Of a DNA stretch of 64,000 nucleotides, positions 15,993 through 25,255 are shown one piece after another; within the stretch, counting starts at the first letter, position 1, and each line of letters opens with the position of its first letter. This DNA comes from Ancrocorticia sp047501485 (GTDB lineage: Bacteria > Actinomycetota > Actinomycetes > Actinomycetales > Actinomycetaceae). The stretch lies in assembly GCA_047501485.1 (NCBI GenBank), contig JAZDRN010000001.1, positions 496,001-560,000 of the forward strand. The letters run 5' to 3'. The position numbers were made by a program, and so were the translations under genes. Below the pieces are notes generated by a model. It did not search any database. It was given only the letters and a program-made list of their open reading frames with translations, and was not told where the DNA came from.

Positions 15993-16908
15993 TCCGCAGG
16001 CGGGCGGCGCGAAGCCGCTGCCCGCCGAGAACCTCGAGATTCTCCGGGACTACCTCGATCTGGCCCCCGAGGAGCTGGCGGAGTGGGCTCAGGAGCAGAA
16101 GAAGCAGCTGGGTCTGGACACTGTGGATATCCAAGAAGCTCCATCGGTCCCAACGCCTGAGCCGCAGGCGGACGGAAGCGATGCCGAGGAGGACGAATCG
16201 GAGGACTTCTACAACGATATGGAGGGGGAGGACGACATCCTCCAACTCCGGCGTACGCCCGGCTCCAAGAAGGCGCGGACCTCGACCAAGAAGAACGCGA
16301 GCGCCGGGGCCGCACCAGCCGTGAAGAAAACTGCCGCCGCAAAGCCTGGCGCTGCGGCCGATGCCTCACGCAAGGGGGCCCGGACCGCGCAGCGCAAGGG
16401 GTGGAGTGGCCTTTCCACCGGGAGCCGGATGGCGCTCGTGTTGCTGCTCATCGCGGGGATTGCCGGGGGTGTCAAGCTCGCTGGGCAGACGGGAGGAGAT
16501 GACACCGCCACGGTCACACCGAGCATGGGTTCGGCTACAGCCATGGGTTCCGGCTCGGGCGATGTGGACTCCGCGGCGCGGATTGCAGAGCTCACCTCCG
16601 TCATCGAGCAGGATCCACAGGAGATAGAGGCGCGCCTGGAGCTCGGGGTCCTCTACTTCAATGACCGGCAGATCGAGCAGGCACAGGAGCAGTGGCTGGA
16701 GGTGACGGAGTTGTCTCCCGAGGATGTCACGGCCTGGTACAACCTGGGCTTCAGCTATCTGTCCATGCAGCCAGCCGAAATGGAGCTGGCGCGCGACGCC
16801 TGGCAGCGCGTTGTCGAACTCGATCCCCAGTCAGAGATGGCCCGCACGGTCTCCATGCACATGCAGGGGCTGGAGATGCCTGCGTCGTCAGACGAGCCGA
16901 CGGGATAG
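15982..16908 (+). CDS. Membrane-anchored TPR protein of the nrf operon
   Basis: 308 residues: an acidic N-terminal region (1-90), an Ala/Lys/Thr-rich basic linker (91-140), one transmembrane helix (about 149-166), then an outside domain with at least two tetratricopeptide repeats (EARLELGVLYFNDRQIEQA and TAWYNLGFSYLSMQPAEMELA). By position and TPR content it may act like NrfG/CcmH-type chaperones that present apocytochrome for haem attachment; that is inference. GTG start overlaps the nrfA stop by 11 bp, implying translational coupling. Confidence 0.8.
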   Translation: MTNDPQAGGAKPLPAENLEILRDYLDLAPEELAEWAQEQKKQLGLDTVDIQEAPSVPTPEPQADGSDAEEDESEDFYNDMEGEDDILQLRRTPGSKKARTSTKKNASAGAAPAVKKTAAAKPGAAADASRKGARTAQRKGWSGLSTGSRMALVLLLIAGIAGGVKLAGQTGGDDTATVTPSMGSATAMGSGSGDVDSAARIAELTSVIEQDPQEIEARLELGVLYFNDRQIEQAQEQWLEVTELSPEDVTAWYNLGFSYLSMQPAEMELARDAWQRVVELDPQSEMARTVSMHMQGLEMPASSDEPTG

Positions 16909-16914
16909 ATCGCG

Positions 16915-17880
16915 GTGGATTCGGTAACTCTTCCCCTGGCCTTCGCAGCAGGAGTGGTCACTTTTGCCTCTCCCTGTTTCCTCCCCATCGTTCCGGTGTT
17001 CATCGCCTATCTCGCCGGAAGCACTCCGGCCTCCCTGGATCGAGGGGAACCGGCGCACGCGAACGCCGAAGAAGGGGTGGCGCGGAGCGGAGCACGGGGG
17101 CAGCGGGATCCCGAAGCCGCAACCACGGCTATCGCCAAGCCAACCATCGCCGCCGTACCCGCCATCCCCGATCTCCTCGTCGTGGAACGAGGCTCAGTGG
17201 GGGTCGCCCCACCGGAGCAGTGGCGTCCGGTTCGCGTCGGCGGAGCCCCGAGAAGCGCGGGTGCGGCGATTTCCGAGTCCTCGGAGCGTGCCACCGCTCG
17301 ATCCTCCCGCGGCCGGGCTCTTGTCAATGCTCTCGCCTTCGTCGCTGCCTTCACGGTGATCTTCGTGTCCCTGTGGGCGGCCATAGCTTCGATCGGCTGG
17401 GTGGTGGGGGATCTGCGAGAGGCGTTGCGCGTTGCCGGTGGCGTGGTGCTCATTGTGCTGGGCCTGTTCGCGCTGGGATTGCTGCGCATCCCCTCCCTCG
17501 AACGCACGCGGCGGCTGGGCGGTGCGCTGCCGGCGAGCGGGGAACCCACCGTTAGCCGTTCGGTGCTTCTCGGTTTTGCTTTCGGCGCCGGATGGTCGCC
17601 CTGCATAGGGCCGGTCCTGGGAATGATCCTGGGCATGGCTCTCACCAGCGGCACCGCGCTCTCAGGCCTCGGACTGCTGCTGGTCTTCTGCCTCGGCCTG
17701 GGCCTGCCGTTCGTGCTCATCGCGCTTGGAGCCTCCGGCCTCAAGAGGCATCTGAGCGTGTTGAGCCGCCATTTCAAGACCTTCCAGGTGGTGAGTGGAA
17801 TCCTCATGATCGCCATGGGATTCCTCATGATCGCCGATTTGCTCGCACCGCTCAGTGGCATCAGCTGGGTGAAGATCTGA
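16915..17880 (+). CDS. ccdA: CcdA/DsbD-type thiol-disulfide electron carrier for cytochrome c maturation
   Basis: Six-helix membrane protein carrying reducing power outward to keep apocytochrome cysteines reduced. Conserved cysteines are in the first helix (FASPCFLPIVPVF, Cys21) and in GAGWSPCIGPVLG of a later helix. Unlike usual CcdA, about 80 polar, Ala/Pro/Arg-rich residues (about 37-120) separate helix 1 from helix 2, accounting for the length of 321 instead of about 240. GTG start 6 bp after the TPR gene. Works with ResA and ResB/CcsA in the same operon. Confidence 0.9.
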   Translation: MDSVTLPLAFAAGVVTFASPCFLPIVPVFIAYLAGSTPASLDRGEPAHANAEEGVARSGARGQRDPEAATTAIAKPTIAAVPAIPDLLVVERGSVGVAPPEQWRPVRVGGAPRSAGAAISESSERATARSSRGRALVNALAFVAAFTVIFVSLWAAIASIGWVVGDLREALRVAGGVVLIVLGLFALGLLRIPSLERTRRLGGALPASGEPTVSRSVLLGFAFGAGWSPCIGPVLGMILGMALTSGTALSGLGLLLVFCLGLGLPFVLIALGASGLKRHLSVLSRHFKTFQVVSGILMIAMGFLMIADLLAPLSGISWVKI

Positions 17881-17892
17881 TGAGGAGGAAGC

Positions 17893-19410
17893 GTGTCCGG
17901 ACGCAATTCAACGCTTGAGGACAGCGGGCCGCGCGTCGTCGTGGAAACCGAGAGCGGCACGGCCGCTCGTGGTGGAAGCGAGAACGATGTTGCCGTCGTC
18001 GAACTCTTCCACTGGATCTACCGCTTCTTCTATTCGAAGACGGTTGGGCTGATCCTCCTGCTGCTCATGGCAATCTTCGCCGTCATCGGCTCGGTCATCA
18101 TGCAGGCCGGCCCAGGGGTCTATGACGACCCGGTCCAGAAGGAGAGCTTCCTCGCGGCGGCCAGAGAGACCTACGGCGGCTGGGCTCCGATCCTGGATGC
18201 ACTCGGGCTTTTCCACGTCTTCACCTCCGTCGGCTTCTACGTCGTGGTGGCGATGCTGGCCCTCAGCATCGTCGCCTGCACAACCCACCGCATCCCGGAG
18301 TTGTGGCAGCGGGTGCGCCACCCGCGGGTGCACGTGGCTCCCAGATTCCATGACAAGGCACGCTATCGGGGCAGCGCGGGCTCGGATCTCGGGCGCGAGG
18401 AATCGCTGGACATCACGCGGAACGTTCTCAAGCGCCATCGGTTCCGCGTGCTGGTGGACGACAAGGACCCCGCCAACGCTCTCTACGCGGACCGCAACTC
18501 GTGGAGCGGAGTGGGAACGGTGATCGCCCACCTGAGCTTCATCATCATCCTGCTCGCCTTCGTCATCACTTCGACGTGGGGAATCGAGGAGGATCTGGCC
18601 GTTCCCGTCGGGCGTGAGGTCGAGGTGGGCCATGACACCGGCCTGACTGTCTTCGCCAAGTCTTTCAAGGACTCCTATACGGAGGAGGGCCAGCCATCGG
18701 ACTATGTCTCCGAACTGGAGATCCGCCGCGAAGGGGAGGTGGTGGCTGAGCAGCAGGTGCGCGTGAACAGTCCGCTCGAATACGGCGACTTCCGCTATCA
18801 CCAGTCCTCCTTCGGCATCGCCGCGGACATCACGGTGCGCGATGCCGCCGGCCAGGTGGTCTTCGACGAGTCGGTCCCGATGAAATGGAAGTCGCAGGAA
18901 GGAGCCAACTCCGTGGGGCTCTTCGAGCTTCCCGGCTCGGATTACGAGGTGGTGGTCGTCACCGCGGCTTCGGGACGCACGGATTCGACCGTACCCGCCG
19001 GTGCTGCCCTCCTCGAGCTGTATCCGCGGGGGACTCAGACCGGGGAACCGCTGGAGGTGCGGCTGGCGAGCCAGGGCCAGCCACTCGAGCTCGCCGAGTA
19101 CAGCTTCACCTTCGAACGGGAGCGCCAGTACACCGGCATCCGCATTCGCCAGGATCCGGGGACCCCATGGATGTGGGTGGGCTCGACACTGCTCGTGGTG
19201 GGTATGTGCATCACGTTCATGTTCCAGTACCGCAGGATGTGGATCCGTTTCGACGACGTCGTCGACGGCGACACGAGCGGGCGGGTCCGGTTCGGCGCCG
19301 TCTCCCGCTTGGACACGTCCTATCAACGCCTATTCGAGAACATAGTGGCCGAGGTCGATGACGAACTCTACGAGGCCGCGACCCGGAAAGAGGAGGAAGA
19401 CCGTGGATAA
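17893..19410 (+). CDS. resB: ResB (Ccs1), system II cytochrome c synthase subunit
   Basis: With CcsA/ResC forms the system II haem exporter and ligase. The 505-residue protein has the ResB pattern: N-terminal helices (FFYSKTVGLILLLLMAIFAVIGS, then FYVVVAMLALSIVACTTHRIP), a third helix near 205-225, a large outside domain beginning GIEEDLAVPVG, and a fourth helix (PWMWVGSTLLVVGMCITF) near the C-terminus. GTG start 12 bp after ccdA, AGGAGGAAGC upstream. Ends overlapping ccsA by 8 bp. Confidence 0.92.
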   Translation: MSGRNSTLEDSGPRVVVETESGTAARGGSENDVAVVELFHWIYRFFYSKTVGLILLLLMAIFAVIGSVIMQAGPGVYDDPVQKESFLAAARETYGGWAPILDALGLFHVFTSVGFYVVVAMLALSIVACTTHRIPELWQRVRHPRVHVAPRFHDKARYRGSAGSDLGREESLDITRNVLKRHRFRVLVDDKDPANALYADRNSWSGVGTVIAHLSFIIILLAFVITSTWGIEEDLAVPVGREVEVGHDTGLTVFAKSFKDSYTEEGQPSDYVSELEIRREGEVVAEQQVRVNSPLEYGDFRYHQSSFGIAADITVRDAAGQVVFDESVPMKWKSQEGANSVGLFELPGSDYEVVVVTAASGRTDSTVPAGAALLELYPRGTQTGEPLEVRLASQGQPLELAEYSFTFERERQYTGIRIRQDPGTPWMWVGSTLLVVGMCITFMFQYRRMWIRFDDVVDGDTSGRVRFGAVSRLDTSYQRLFENIVAEVDDELYEAATRKEEEDRG

Positions 19411-20404
19411 GGCACTTGAACTCAACGAATTCATTCTGGCCGCGGCATTGGCCTTTGTCGTCCTGGCACTGGTCTGCAACCTGGTGGTGATAACCGGACG
19501 CAACTCGAGAACTCGGCATCCGGTGCGCGTGCGGGAGAAGGTCAGCATATCGGGAGCCCTCATCTCGGACTCTGGATCGGATGCGGCGGCCAGTGGCAGG
19601 CAGTCGGGGGCGAACATCGCGGGCTCGGAATCGGGTACCTCCGAACGCAAGTCACCGCCGCGTCGAAGCGCTAGGCGTCCGCTTCGCGAGAAGCCCCGGG
19701 GGCTCGCCCTCTACGCCACGGGCTTCACCGTCATATCTTTCGTACTCTTCCTTATCTATCTGGGAATCAGGATGGCGCTGACCGGGTACGGTCCCTTCGC
19801 CAATCAGCACGAATTCGCGGTCTCCTTCGTCCTTGGCATCATGGGCGCCTACGTCATCGTCGAATACCTCTATCAGATCAGAGCGCTCTCGTTGGTGGTG
19901 CTACCGATTGCCGCGGCGCTCACCCTGTACGCGATGGCGCAGGATACCGCCGTGCGCCCGCTCATCCCCGCGCTGCAGAACAACCTGCTGCTGACGCTGC
20001 ACGTCGGCTTCGCGATCGTCGCCTACGGTGCCGCCTGCGTCTCCTGCGGCGCAGCCATCATCTATCTGGCCTATCCGAATCTGAAGTTCAAGAGGTTGCC
20101 CGCGCGCGAGGTGTTCGACGATATCGGCTACAAGGCCGCTACCGTCACCTTCCCCCTGCTCACCCTGATGATCATCCTGGGCTCGGTATGGGCGAACACG
20201 GCCTGGGGGCGGTACTGGGGATGGGATCCCAAGGAGACCGCGGCGCTTGTCACGTGGCTCATCTACGGCGCATACCTCCATGCCCGCGTCACCAGAGGTT
20301 GGCAGGGCAAACGCAGTGCCTGGCTGTTGTTGTTGGGCTTCGCTGCGGTGCTGTTCGCCTATTTCGGAAACCATTTCTTCGGAGGTCTGCATTCGTATGC
20401 GTGA
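19403..20404 (+). CDS. ccsA: CcsA/ResC haem-handling subunit of system II cytochrome c synthase
   Basis: 333 residues with about eight transmembrane helices and the tryptophan-rich haem-binding signature WGRYWGWDPKETAALVTW, plus conserved histidines (LLTLHVGFAIVAYG; GNHFFGG). GTG at 19403 is chosen because AGGAGGAAG lies directly upstream. After the first helix there is a roughly 70-residue polar, Ser/Arg-rich insertion (about 32-100), parallel to that in CcdA. Overlaps resB by 8 bp and resA by 8 bp. Confidence 0.92.
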   Translation: MDKALELNEFILAAALAFVVLALVCNLVVITGRNSRTRHPVRVREKVSISGALISDSGSDAAASGRQSGANIAGSESGTSERKSPPRRSARRPLREKPRGLALYATGFTVISFVLFLIYLGIRMALTGYGPFANQHEFAVSFVLGIMGAYVIVEYLYQIRALSLVVLPIAAALTLYAMAQDTAVRPLIPALQNNLLLTLHVGFAIVAYGAACVSCGAAIIYLAYPNLKFKRLPAREVFDDIGYKAATVTFPLLTLMIILGSVWANTAWGRYWGWDPKETAALVTWLIYGAYLHARVTRGWQGKRSAWLLLLGFAAVLFAYFGNHFFGGLHSYA

Positions 20405-21044
20405 GGCAGAGGCCAGCGAGAACACACCTGTGGGGGTGTGGCAGAGGATCCACGATTCCACCTGGGGCAATCTTCTGGTCCTGGCCGTCGTCACGGCCTG
20501 CGTTCTGGCGGGACTCTGGCTTGTCGGGCTGTGGCGTGACGACGGAAGGGGACAGGAAGCCGCCGCGCAGGAGGAGGTCACGGCGGGGCAGGTCTCGGCG
20601 GTGGATGTACCGCAGAGCGATGCCCCGGCCCCGGAGATCGGGCAGGCTGCGCCCGTCTTCACTGGACGCACGCTCGAGGGCGAGGATTTCTCCCTCGGGG
20701 AGTCCGGGAAGCCAACATGGGTGATCTTCAATGCGACATGGTGTTCCAACTGTCGCGCGGAGATGCCGGACGTGCAGGAAGCGCATGAGGAATTCGGCGA
20801 TGAGATCGATATCGTCTCCGTCTTCATCAACGATTCGCCCAGTGCGGTGGCGCAGTACAGCAATACCCTCAAGCTGTCCTTCGCACAGATCGCGGATACC
20901 AATAGCGATATCGGAAAGCTGTACAGGGTGATGGGCGTGCCCTCGCACTACTTCATCGACTCCGAAGGGGCCCTCTCGGCCATCGAGGTGGGTATCGTGA
21001 CGCCGGAGGCGATGGAGGAGCACGTTGCCGCACTGCTGCGATGA
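20397..21044 (+). CDS. resA: ResA-like membrane-anchored thioredoxin
   Basis: Reduces disulfides in apocytochrome c outside the membrane, using electrons from CcdA. The 215-residue product has one N-terminal helix (about 24-45) and a thioredoxin fold with WCSNC (Cys116, Cys119) and the cis-proline loop GVPSHYFID. ATG at 20397 has GGAGG 12 nt upstream and overlaps ccsA; residues further upstream in frame are not conserved. Last gene of the nrf operon, followed by a hairpin. Confidence 0.92.
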   Translation: MREAEASENTPVGVWQRIHDSTWGNLLVLAVVTACVLAGLWLVGLWRDDGRGQEAAAQEEVTAGQVSAVDVPQSDAPAPEIGQAAPVFTGRTLEGEDFSLGESGKPTWVIFNATWCSNCRAEMPDVQEAHEEFGDEIDIVSVFINDSPSAVAQYSNTLKLSFAQIADTNSDIGKLYRVMGVPSHYFIDSEGALSAIEVGIVTPEAMEEHVAALLR

Positions 21045-21045
21045 G

Positions 21046-21083
21046 GCGGCTGTCGAGCCGCGGGGTTTTCGGGCTGTCGAGCC
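21046..21083 (+). terminator. Tandem hairpins ending the nrf operon
   Basis: GCGGCT-GTCG-AGCCGC (21046-21061) is followed by GGGGTTTT and then a second copy of GGCTGTCGAGCC (21072-21083), right after the resA stop codon. Fits a Rho-independent terminator with a duplicated stem. Confidence 0.6.
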
Positions 21084-21239
21084 GCGAAGCCTTCGAAAGC
21101 GGCTGGGCTTGTGCGCCGACTCTCGTTGTGGGGGTGACGGTACTCTCCGGTGGATGCCCCACCGCCTCACGTCCGCGGGCGCGCACAGGCCAATAGGTAA
21201 CGGAATGTGACGGAGGCGTGGCGTAGGCTAGGAGACGCT

Positions 21240-23918
21240 ATGACCACACAGAATCCTGCATCTCGTGACGCCTACCTCGCCTCGATGGAACGTCTGCGCG
21301 CCCGGATAGCCCGAGCCAGCACCGAAGGCGATGAAGCCCCATCCGCCGGGCGAAACGCGGCCTCCTCTGGTGACCGGCCGGCGCGGTTCGGAACCGAGAA
21401 GGAGGGGGAGCATCGCGCGGCGGGAGCCGGTGGCGCCGATACGGAACGTGCGGCTCGCCTGCTGGACGGATTGAATCCGCAACAACGTGCCGCCGTCGCC
21501 CATTCCGGTGGCCCTCTACTCGTGGTGGCCGGAGCGGGGTCGGGCAAGACGCGCGTTCTCACAACGAGGATCGCCTACCTCATTGCCTCTGGAAGGGCAC
21601 GCCCGGGGGAGATCCTCGCGATCACCTTCACCAACAAAGCCGCCAAGGAAATGCGCGAGCGCTTGGAGCAGACTCTGGGCGGCATCTCTCGCTCCATGTG
21701 GATCTCCACGTTCCACTCGGCCTGTGTGCGGCTGCTGCGCGCCGAGCACAAGACCCTCGGCATGCGCTCGTCGTTCACGATCTACGATCAGACGGATGCT
21801 CAGCGGCTTATGAATATGGTGTGCCGTGAGACCAACATCGATATCAGGGCCTACCCGCCCAAGACTCTTTCACGGCAGGTCTCCGATCTGAAGAACGATC
21901 TGGTTTCCCCGCAGCAGGCCGCCGATCGGGCGTCGGATCAGGCGTCCACTGTGCTCGCGGAGGCCTATGCCGCCTATCAGAGGCGATTGCGTGAGGCCAA
22001 CGCCATGGATTTCGACGACCTCATCATGTCCACGGTTCAGCTGCTCTCGCAGAATCCCGACGTAGCAGAACATTACCGGCGGCGCTTCCGTCACATCCTG
22101 GTGGACGAGTATCAGGACACCAACACCGCGCAGTACAGGCTCATCAAGATTCTGACCGGATCGCAGGAGGATGCCATCCACGGCGAGCTGACCGTGGTGG
22201 GCGATGCCGACCAGTCCATCTACGCTTTCCGTGGCGCCACCATCCGCAACATCGAAGACTTCGAGGAGGATTTCCCCAACGCCACCTCCATCCTGCTGGA
22301 GCAGAACTACCGCTCCACACAGTCGATCCTCTCCGCGGCGAACGCCGTCATCGCCAACAACAAGCAGCGCCGGGCCAAGAATCTGTGGACGGATCAGGGC
22401 CAGGGAGAGAAGCTCGTCGGTTACGTGGCGGATTCCGAAGCGGACGAATCGAGCTTCGTGGTGGAGGAGATCGACAGACTGCGCGATACCGCTGGCTACA
22501 CCTACGGAGACTTCGCCGTCTTCTATCGCACCAACGCCCAGTCACGTGCGGTGGAGGACATGTTCGTCCGCTCCGGCATTCCCTATCGGGTCATCGGCGG
22601 AACGCGATTCTACGAACGGCGCGAGATCAAGGATGCCATGGCCTACTTGCACGCGGTGGTCAATCCGGACGACACTGTCTCTATTCGCCGCGTGCTCAAC
22701 ATGCCCAAACGCGGGCTGGGTAACAAGGCGGAAGAGGCCGTCGCCATGCACGCCGCTCGCTACGGAGTCTCCTTCGGCGCGGCACTCGCAGACGTGGCTC
22801 GTCCGGTCGAGGCGGCCGCTGCAGGGCGCGGCGAGGTACTGGGACTGACCCCCCGGGCGCGCGCGTCCATGACGGGATTCGTCGAGATGCTGGACAATGC
22901 CCGGGCGCTTGCTGCTACCGGAGCCGGGCCGGCAGACGTGCTCGACGAGCTCTTGGATGGGGCGGGCTATCTGGAGATGTTGCGCGCATCCAAGGACCCT
23001 CAGGATGAGTCTCGCCTGGAGAATCTCGCTGAGCTGCACTCGGTCGCCTCCGAGTTCAGGGTGGTCAACCCGGACGGGACACTGGAGGAATGGCTCGATC
23101 AGGTCTCCCTCGTCTCGGATTCGGACCAGTTGGCCGACGACGGCGCCGGGGAAGGGGACGTCACTCTCATGACCATCCACACGGCGAAGGGATTGGAGTT
23201 CCCGGTCGTGTTCGTCACCGGGCTGGAAGACGGTACGTTCCCGCATATGAGGTCGTTGGCTGATCCCAAGGAACTCGCTGAAGAGCGCCGGCTGGCATAC
23301 GTGGCGCTCACCCGTGCGCGTCAGCGCCTCTACCTCACGCGCGCGGCCACCCGATCGGCTTGGGGCGCCCCGCAGGAGTTTCCCGCTTCCCGGTTCCTCG
23401 AGGAGATCCCGGGTGAGCTCGTCGATTGGCGGCGCGAGGCATCGAGCCATGATCTGCTGCGAAGCTCGTGGAACAGGGATGCCTCAAGCTATTCCTCCCG
23501 CGGGTTCTCCGCATACGGTGGGGGGAGTTCAGGTTCGTACCGTGGTGGGCGGAAAGGCCGGGAGTGGGAATCGTTCGACGACACCGACGGTCCGGTGCTC
23601 GGTTCGGGGCGCGGCTTCGTACCCGGCAAGCTGGGAGCGGCTGAGCAGGGGGACAGGGACCGTCCCTCGCAGGATGCCGCCGTGGATTCCGAGGAAACTG
23701 TCTCCAGTGAGCGGATCGGAGCGGCGTCGGCGAACGACGCCCAGACCCAGGGGCTCGCCATCGGAGACACCGTACGGCACAAGAGCTTTGGCACCGGCAA
23801 GGTCCTCGCGTTCGAAGGCTCCGGGAAATCGACCGTCGCCAAGGTGCGATTCCGCTCCGGGGCGACGAAGAGACTTATGTTGCGCTTCGCCCCCTTGGAG
23901 AAGGTTTCCTCGCAGTGA
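21240..23918 (+). CDS. pcrA: ATP-dependent DNA helicase PcrA/UvrD
   Basis: Superfamily 1A 3'-5' helicase of repair and replication. The 892-residue protein has LNPQQRAAV, Walker A AGAGSGKTRVLT, Walker B LVDEYQDTN, GDADQSIYAFRGA, LEQNYRS, VTLMTIHTAKGLEFPVVF and VALTRARQRLYL, then a Gly/Ser/Arg-rich linker and the PcrA-type C-terminal Tudor-like domain (GDTVRHKSFGTGKVLAFEG). ATG at 21240 follows AGGAGACGC; GTG at 21207 is less likely. Preceded by an ~80-residue low-complexity N-terminal extension. Confidence 0.95.
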   Translation: MTTQNPASRDAYLASMERLRARIARASTEGDEAPSAGRNAASSGDRPARFGTEKEGEHRAAGAGGADTERAARLLDGLNPQQRAAVAHSGGPLLVVAGAGSGKTRVLTTRIAYLIASGRARPGEILAITFTNKAAKEMRERLEQTLGGISRSMWISTFHSACVRLLRAEHKTLGMRSSFTIYDQTDAQRLMNMVCRETNIDIRAYPPKTLSRQVSDLKNDLVSPQQAADRASDQASTVLAEAYAAYQRRLREANAMDFDDLIMSTVQLLSQNPDVAEHYRRRFRHILVDEYQDTNTAQYRLIKILTGSQEDAIHGELTVVGDADQSIYAFRGATIRNIEDFEEDFPNATSILLEQNYRSTQSILSAANAVIANNKQRRAKNLWTDQGQGEKLVGYVADSEADESSFVVEEIDRLRDTAGYTYGDFAVFYRTNAQSRAVEDMFVRSGIPYRVIGGTRFYERREIKDAMAYLHAVVNPDDTVSIRRVLNMPKRGLGNKAEEAVAMHAARYGVSFGAALADVARPVEAAAAGRGEVLGLTPRARASMTGFVEMLDNARALAATGAGPADVLDELLDGAGYLEMLRASKDPQDESRLENLAELHSVASEFRVVNPDGTLEEWLDQVSLVSDSDQLADDGAGEGDVTLMTIHTAKGLEFPVVFVTGLEDGTFPHMRSLADPKELAEERRLAYVALTRARQRLYLTRAATRSAWGAPQEFPASRFLEEIPGELVDWRREASSHDLLRSSWNRDASSYSSRGFSAYGGGSSGSYRGGRKGREWESFDDTDGPVLGSGRGFVPGKLGAAEQGDRDRPSQDAAVDSEETVSSERIGAASANDAQTQGLAIGDTVRHKSFGTGKVLAFEGSGKSTVAKVRFRSGATKRLMLRFAPLEKVSSQ

Positions 23919-24011
23919 ATGGCGTCCCAAGATTGCGGTAACAGGGAATGGCCGCCGAAAGGCCCCGAGAATCAGGCGCATTTCGAGTGTGAACTTGGGT
24001 AGACTCGAACT

Positions 24012-24027
24012 ATCTTGACGTCGAGAT
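24012..24027. promoter_or_regulatory. Palindromic motif ATCTTGACGTCGAGAT upstream of sucC
   Basis: Near-perfect 16-bp palindrome (one mismatched pair) centred on GACGTC, 27 bp before the sucC start, just after a plausible -10 element (TAGACT). An almost identical motif lies before icd at 48139-48154. Likely a shared operator of TCA-cycle genes. Confidence 0.55.
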
Positions 24028-24053
24028 TTTCGGCAGAAGAAAGGACCGCACGA

Positions 24054-25253
24054 GTGGATCTTTACGAATATCAGGCTCGTGACCTTTTCGAGAAGCACGA
24101 AGTACCCGTTCTTCCCGGAATCGTCGCAACCACGCCAGAGGAGGCGGAGCGAGCGGCACAGGAGCTCGGCGGACGCCTCGTGGTCATCAAGGCACAGGTG
24201 AAAACCGGAGGACGCGGAAAGGCGGGCGGCGTGAAGCTGGCCCGTAATCCGCAGGAAGCTCGCGAGGCGGCTGAGGCGATCCTCGGCATGGACATCAAGG
24301 GTCACACTGTCCACCGGGTGCTCGTCGCCGCCGGCGCGGATATCGCGCGGGAATTCTATTTCTCGCTTCTGCTGGACCGCTCCGAGCGCCGCTATCTGGC
24401 GATGTGCTCGGTGGAGGGCGGCATGGAGATCGAGCAACTGGCGGCCGAGCGCCCCGAGGCTCTTGCCCGAGTCGCGGTGGATCCGCTGACGGGCATCGAT
24501 CGTGCCAAGGCGGAGGAGATCGTTGCGGCGGCCGGCTTCGAGCCGGAGATCGGTGCCAAGGTCGCTCCGGTCCTGGAGAGGCTGTGGGACGTCTACCACC
24601 GTGAGGACGCCACTCTTGTCGAGGTCAATCCGTTGGTCCTGAGCGGTGAAGGAGAGATCATCGCCCTGGATGGCAAGGTCACATTGGACTCCAATGCCGC
24701 ATTCCGGCAGCCGGAGCATGAGGCACTCGTGGATAAGGCCTCCGAGGATCCATTAGAGGCTCGCGCGAACGAACTGGGCCTCAATTACGTCAAGCTGCGC
24801 GGGCAGGTCGGAGTGATCGGCAACGGCGCGGGCCTGGTGATGTCCACGCTGGATGTCGTCGCCTATGCGGGCGAGGAGTACGGGGTTGGCCCCGCTAACT
24901 TCCTCGATATCGGAGGAGGCGCCTCCGCGGAGGTCATGTCCAACGGACTTGGAGTTATCCTCGGAGACTCGGAGGTCCGTTCGGTTTTCGTCAACGTCTT
25001 CGGCGGCATCACCGCCTGTGACGAGGTGGCGCGGGGTATCGTCGGGGCGCTCGAACTACTGGGAGACAAGGCGACGAAGCCGATCGTCGTGCGGCTGGAC
25101 GGCAACGCCGTCGATGAAGGTCGCCGTATCCTTGCCGCGGCGAATCATCCTCTCGTCATCACCGGCGACACCATGGACGCGGCTGCCGCGACGGCGGCCA
25201 AGCTCGCCGCCGGAGCCTCGACTGACACGCAGCTTGCAGAGGAAGGAATCTGA
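24054..25253 (+). CDS. sucC: Succinyl-CoA synthetase beta subunit
   Basis: ATP-grasp subunit of the TCA enzyme making ATP (or GTP) from succinyl-CoA. The 399-residue protein starts MDLYEYQARDLFEKHEVPV and has VKTGGRGKAGGVKLA, EVNPLVLSGEGEIIALDGKV and FLDIGGGASAEVM, matching SucC over its full length. GTG at 24054 is chosen from homology, with AAGGACCGC upstream. sucD follows after 2 bp. Confidence 0.96.
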   Translation: MDLYEYQARDLFEKHEVPVLPGIVATTPEEAERAAQELGGRLVVIKAQVKTGGRGKAGGVKLARNPQEAREAAEAILGMDIKGHTVHRVLVAAGADIAREFYFSLLLDRSERRYLAMCSVEGGMEIEQLAAERPEALARVAVDPLTGIDRAKAEEIVAAAGFEPEIGAKVAPVLERLWDVYHREDATLVEVNPLVLSGEGEIIALDGKVTLDSNAAFRQPEHEALVDKASEDPLEARANELGLNYVKLRGQVGVIGNGAGLVMSTLDVVAYAGEEYGVGPANFLDIGGGASAEVMSNGLGVILGDSEVRSVFVNVFGGITACDEVARGIVGALELLGDKATKPIVVRLDGNAVDEGRRILAAANHPLVITGDTMDAAAATAAKLAAGASTDTQLAEEGI

Positions 25254-25255
25254 GG

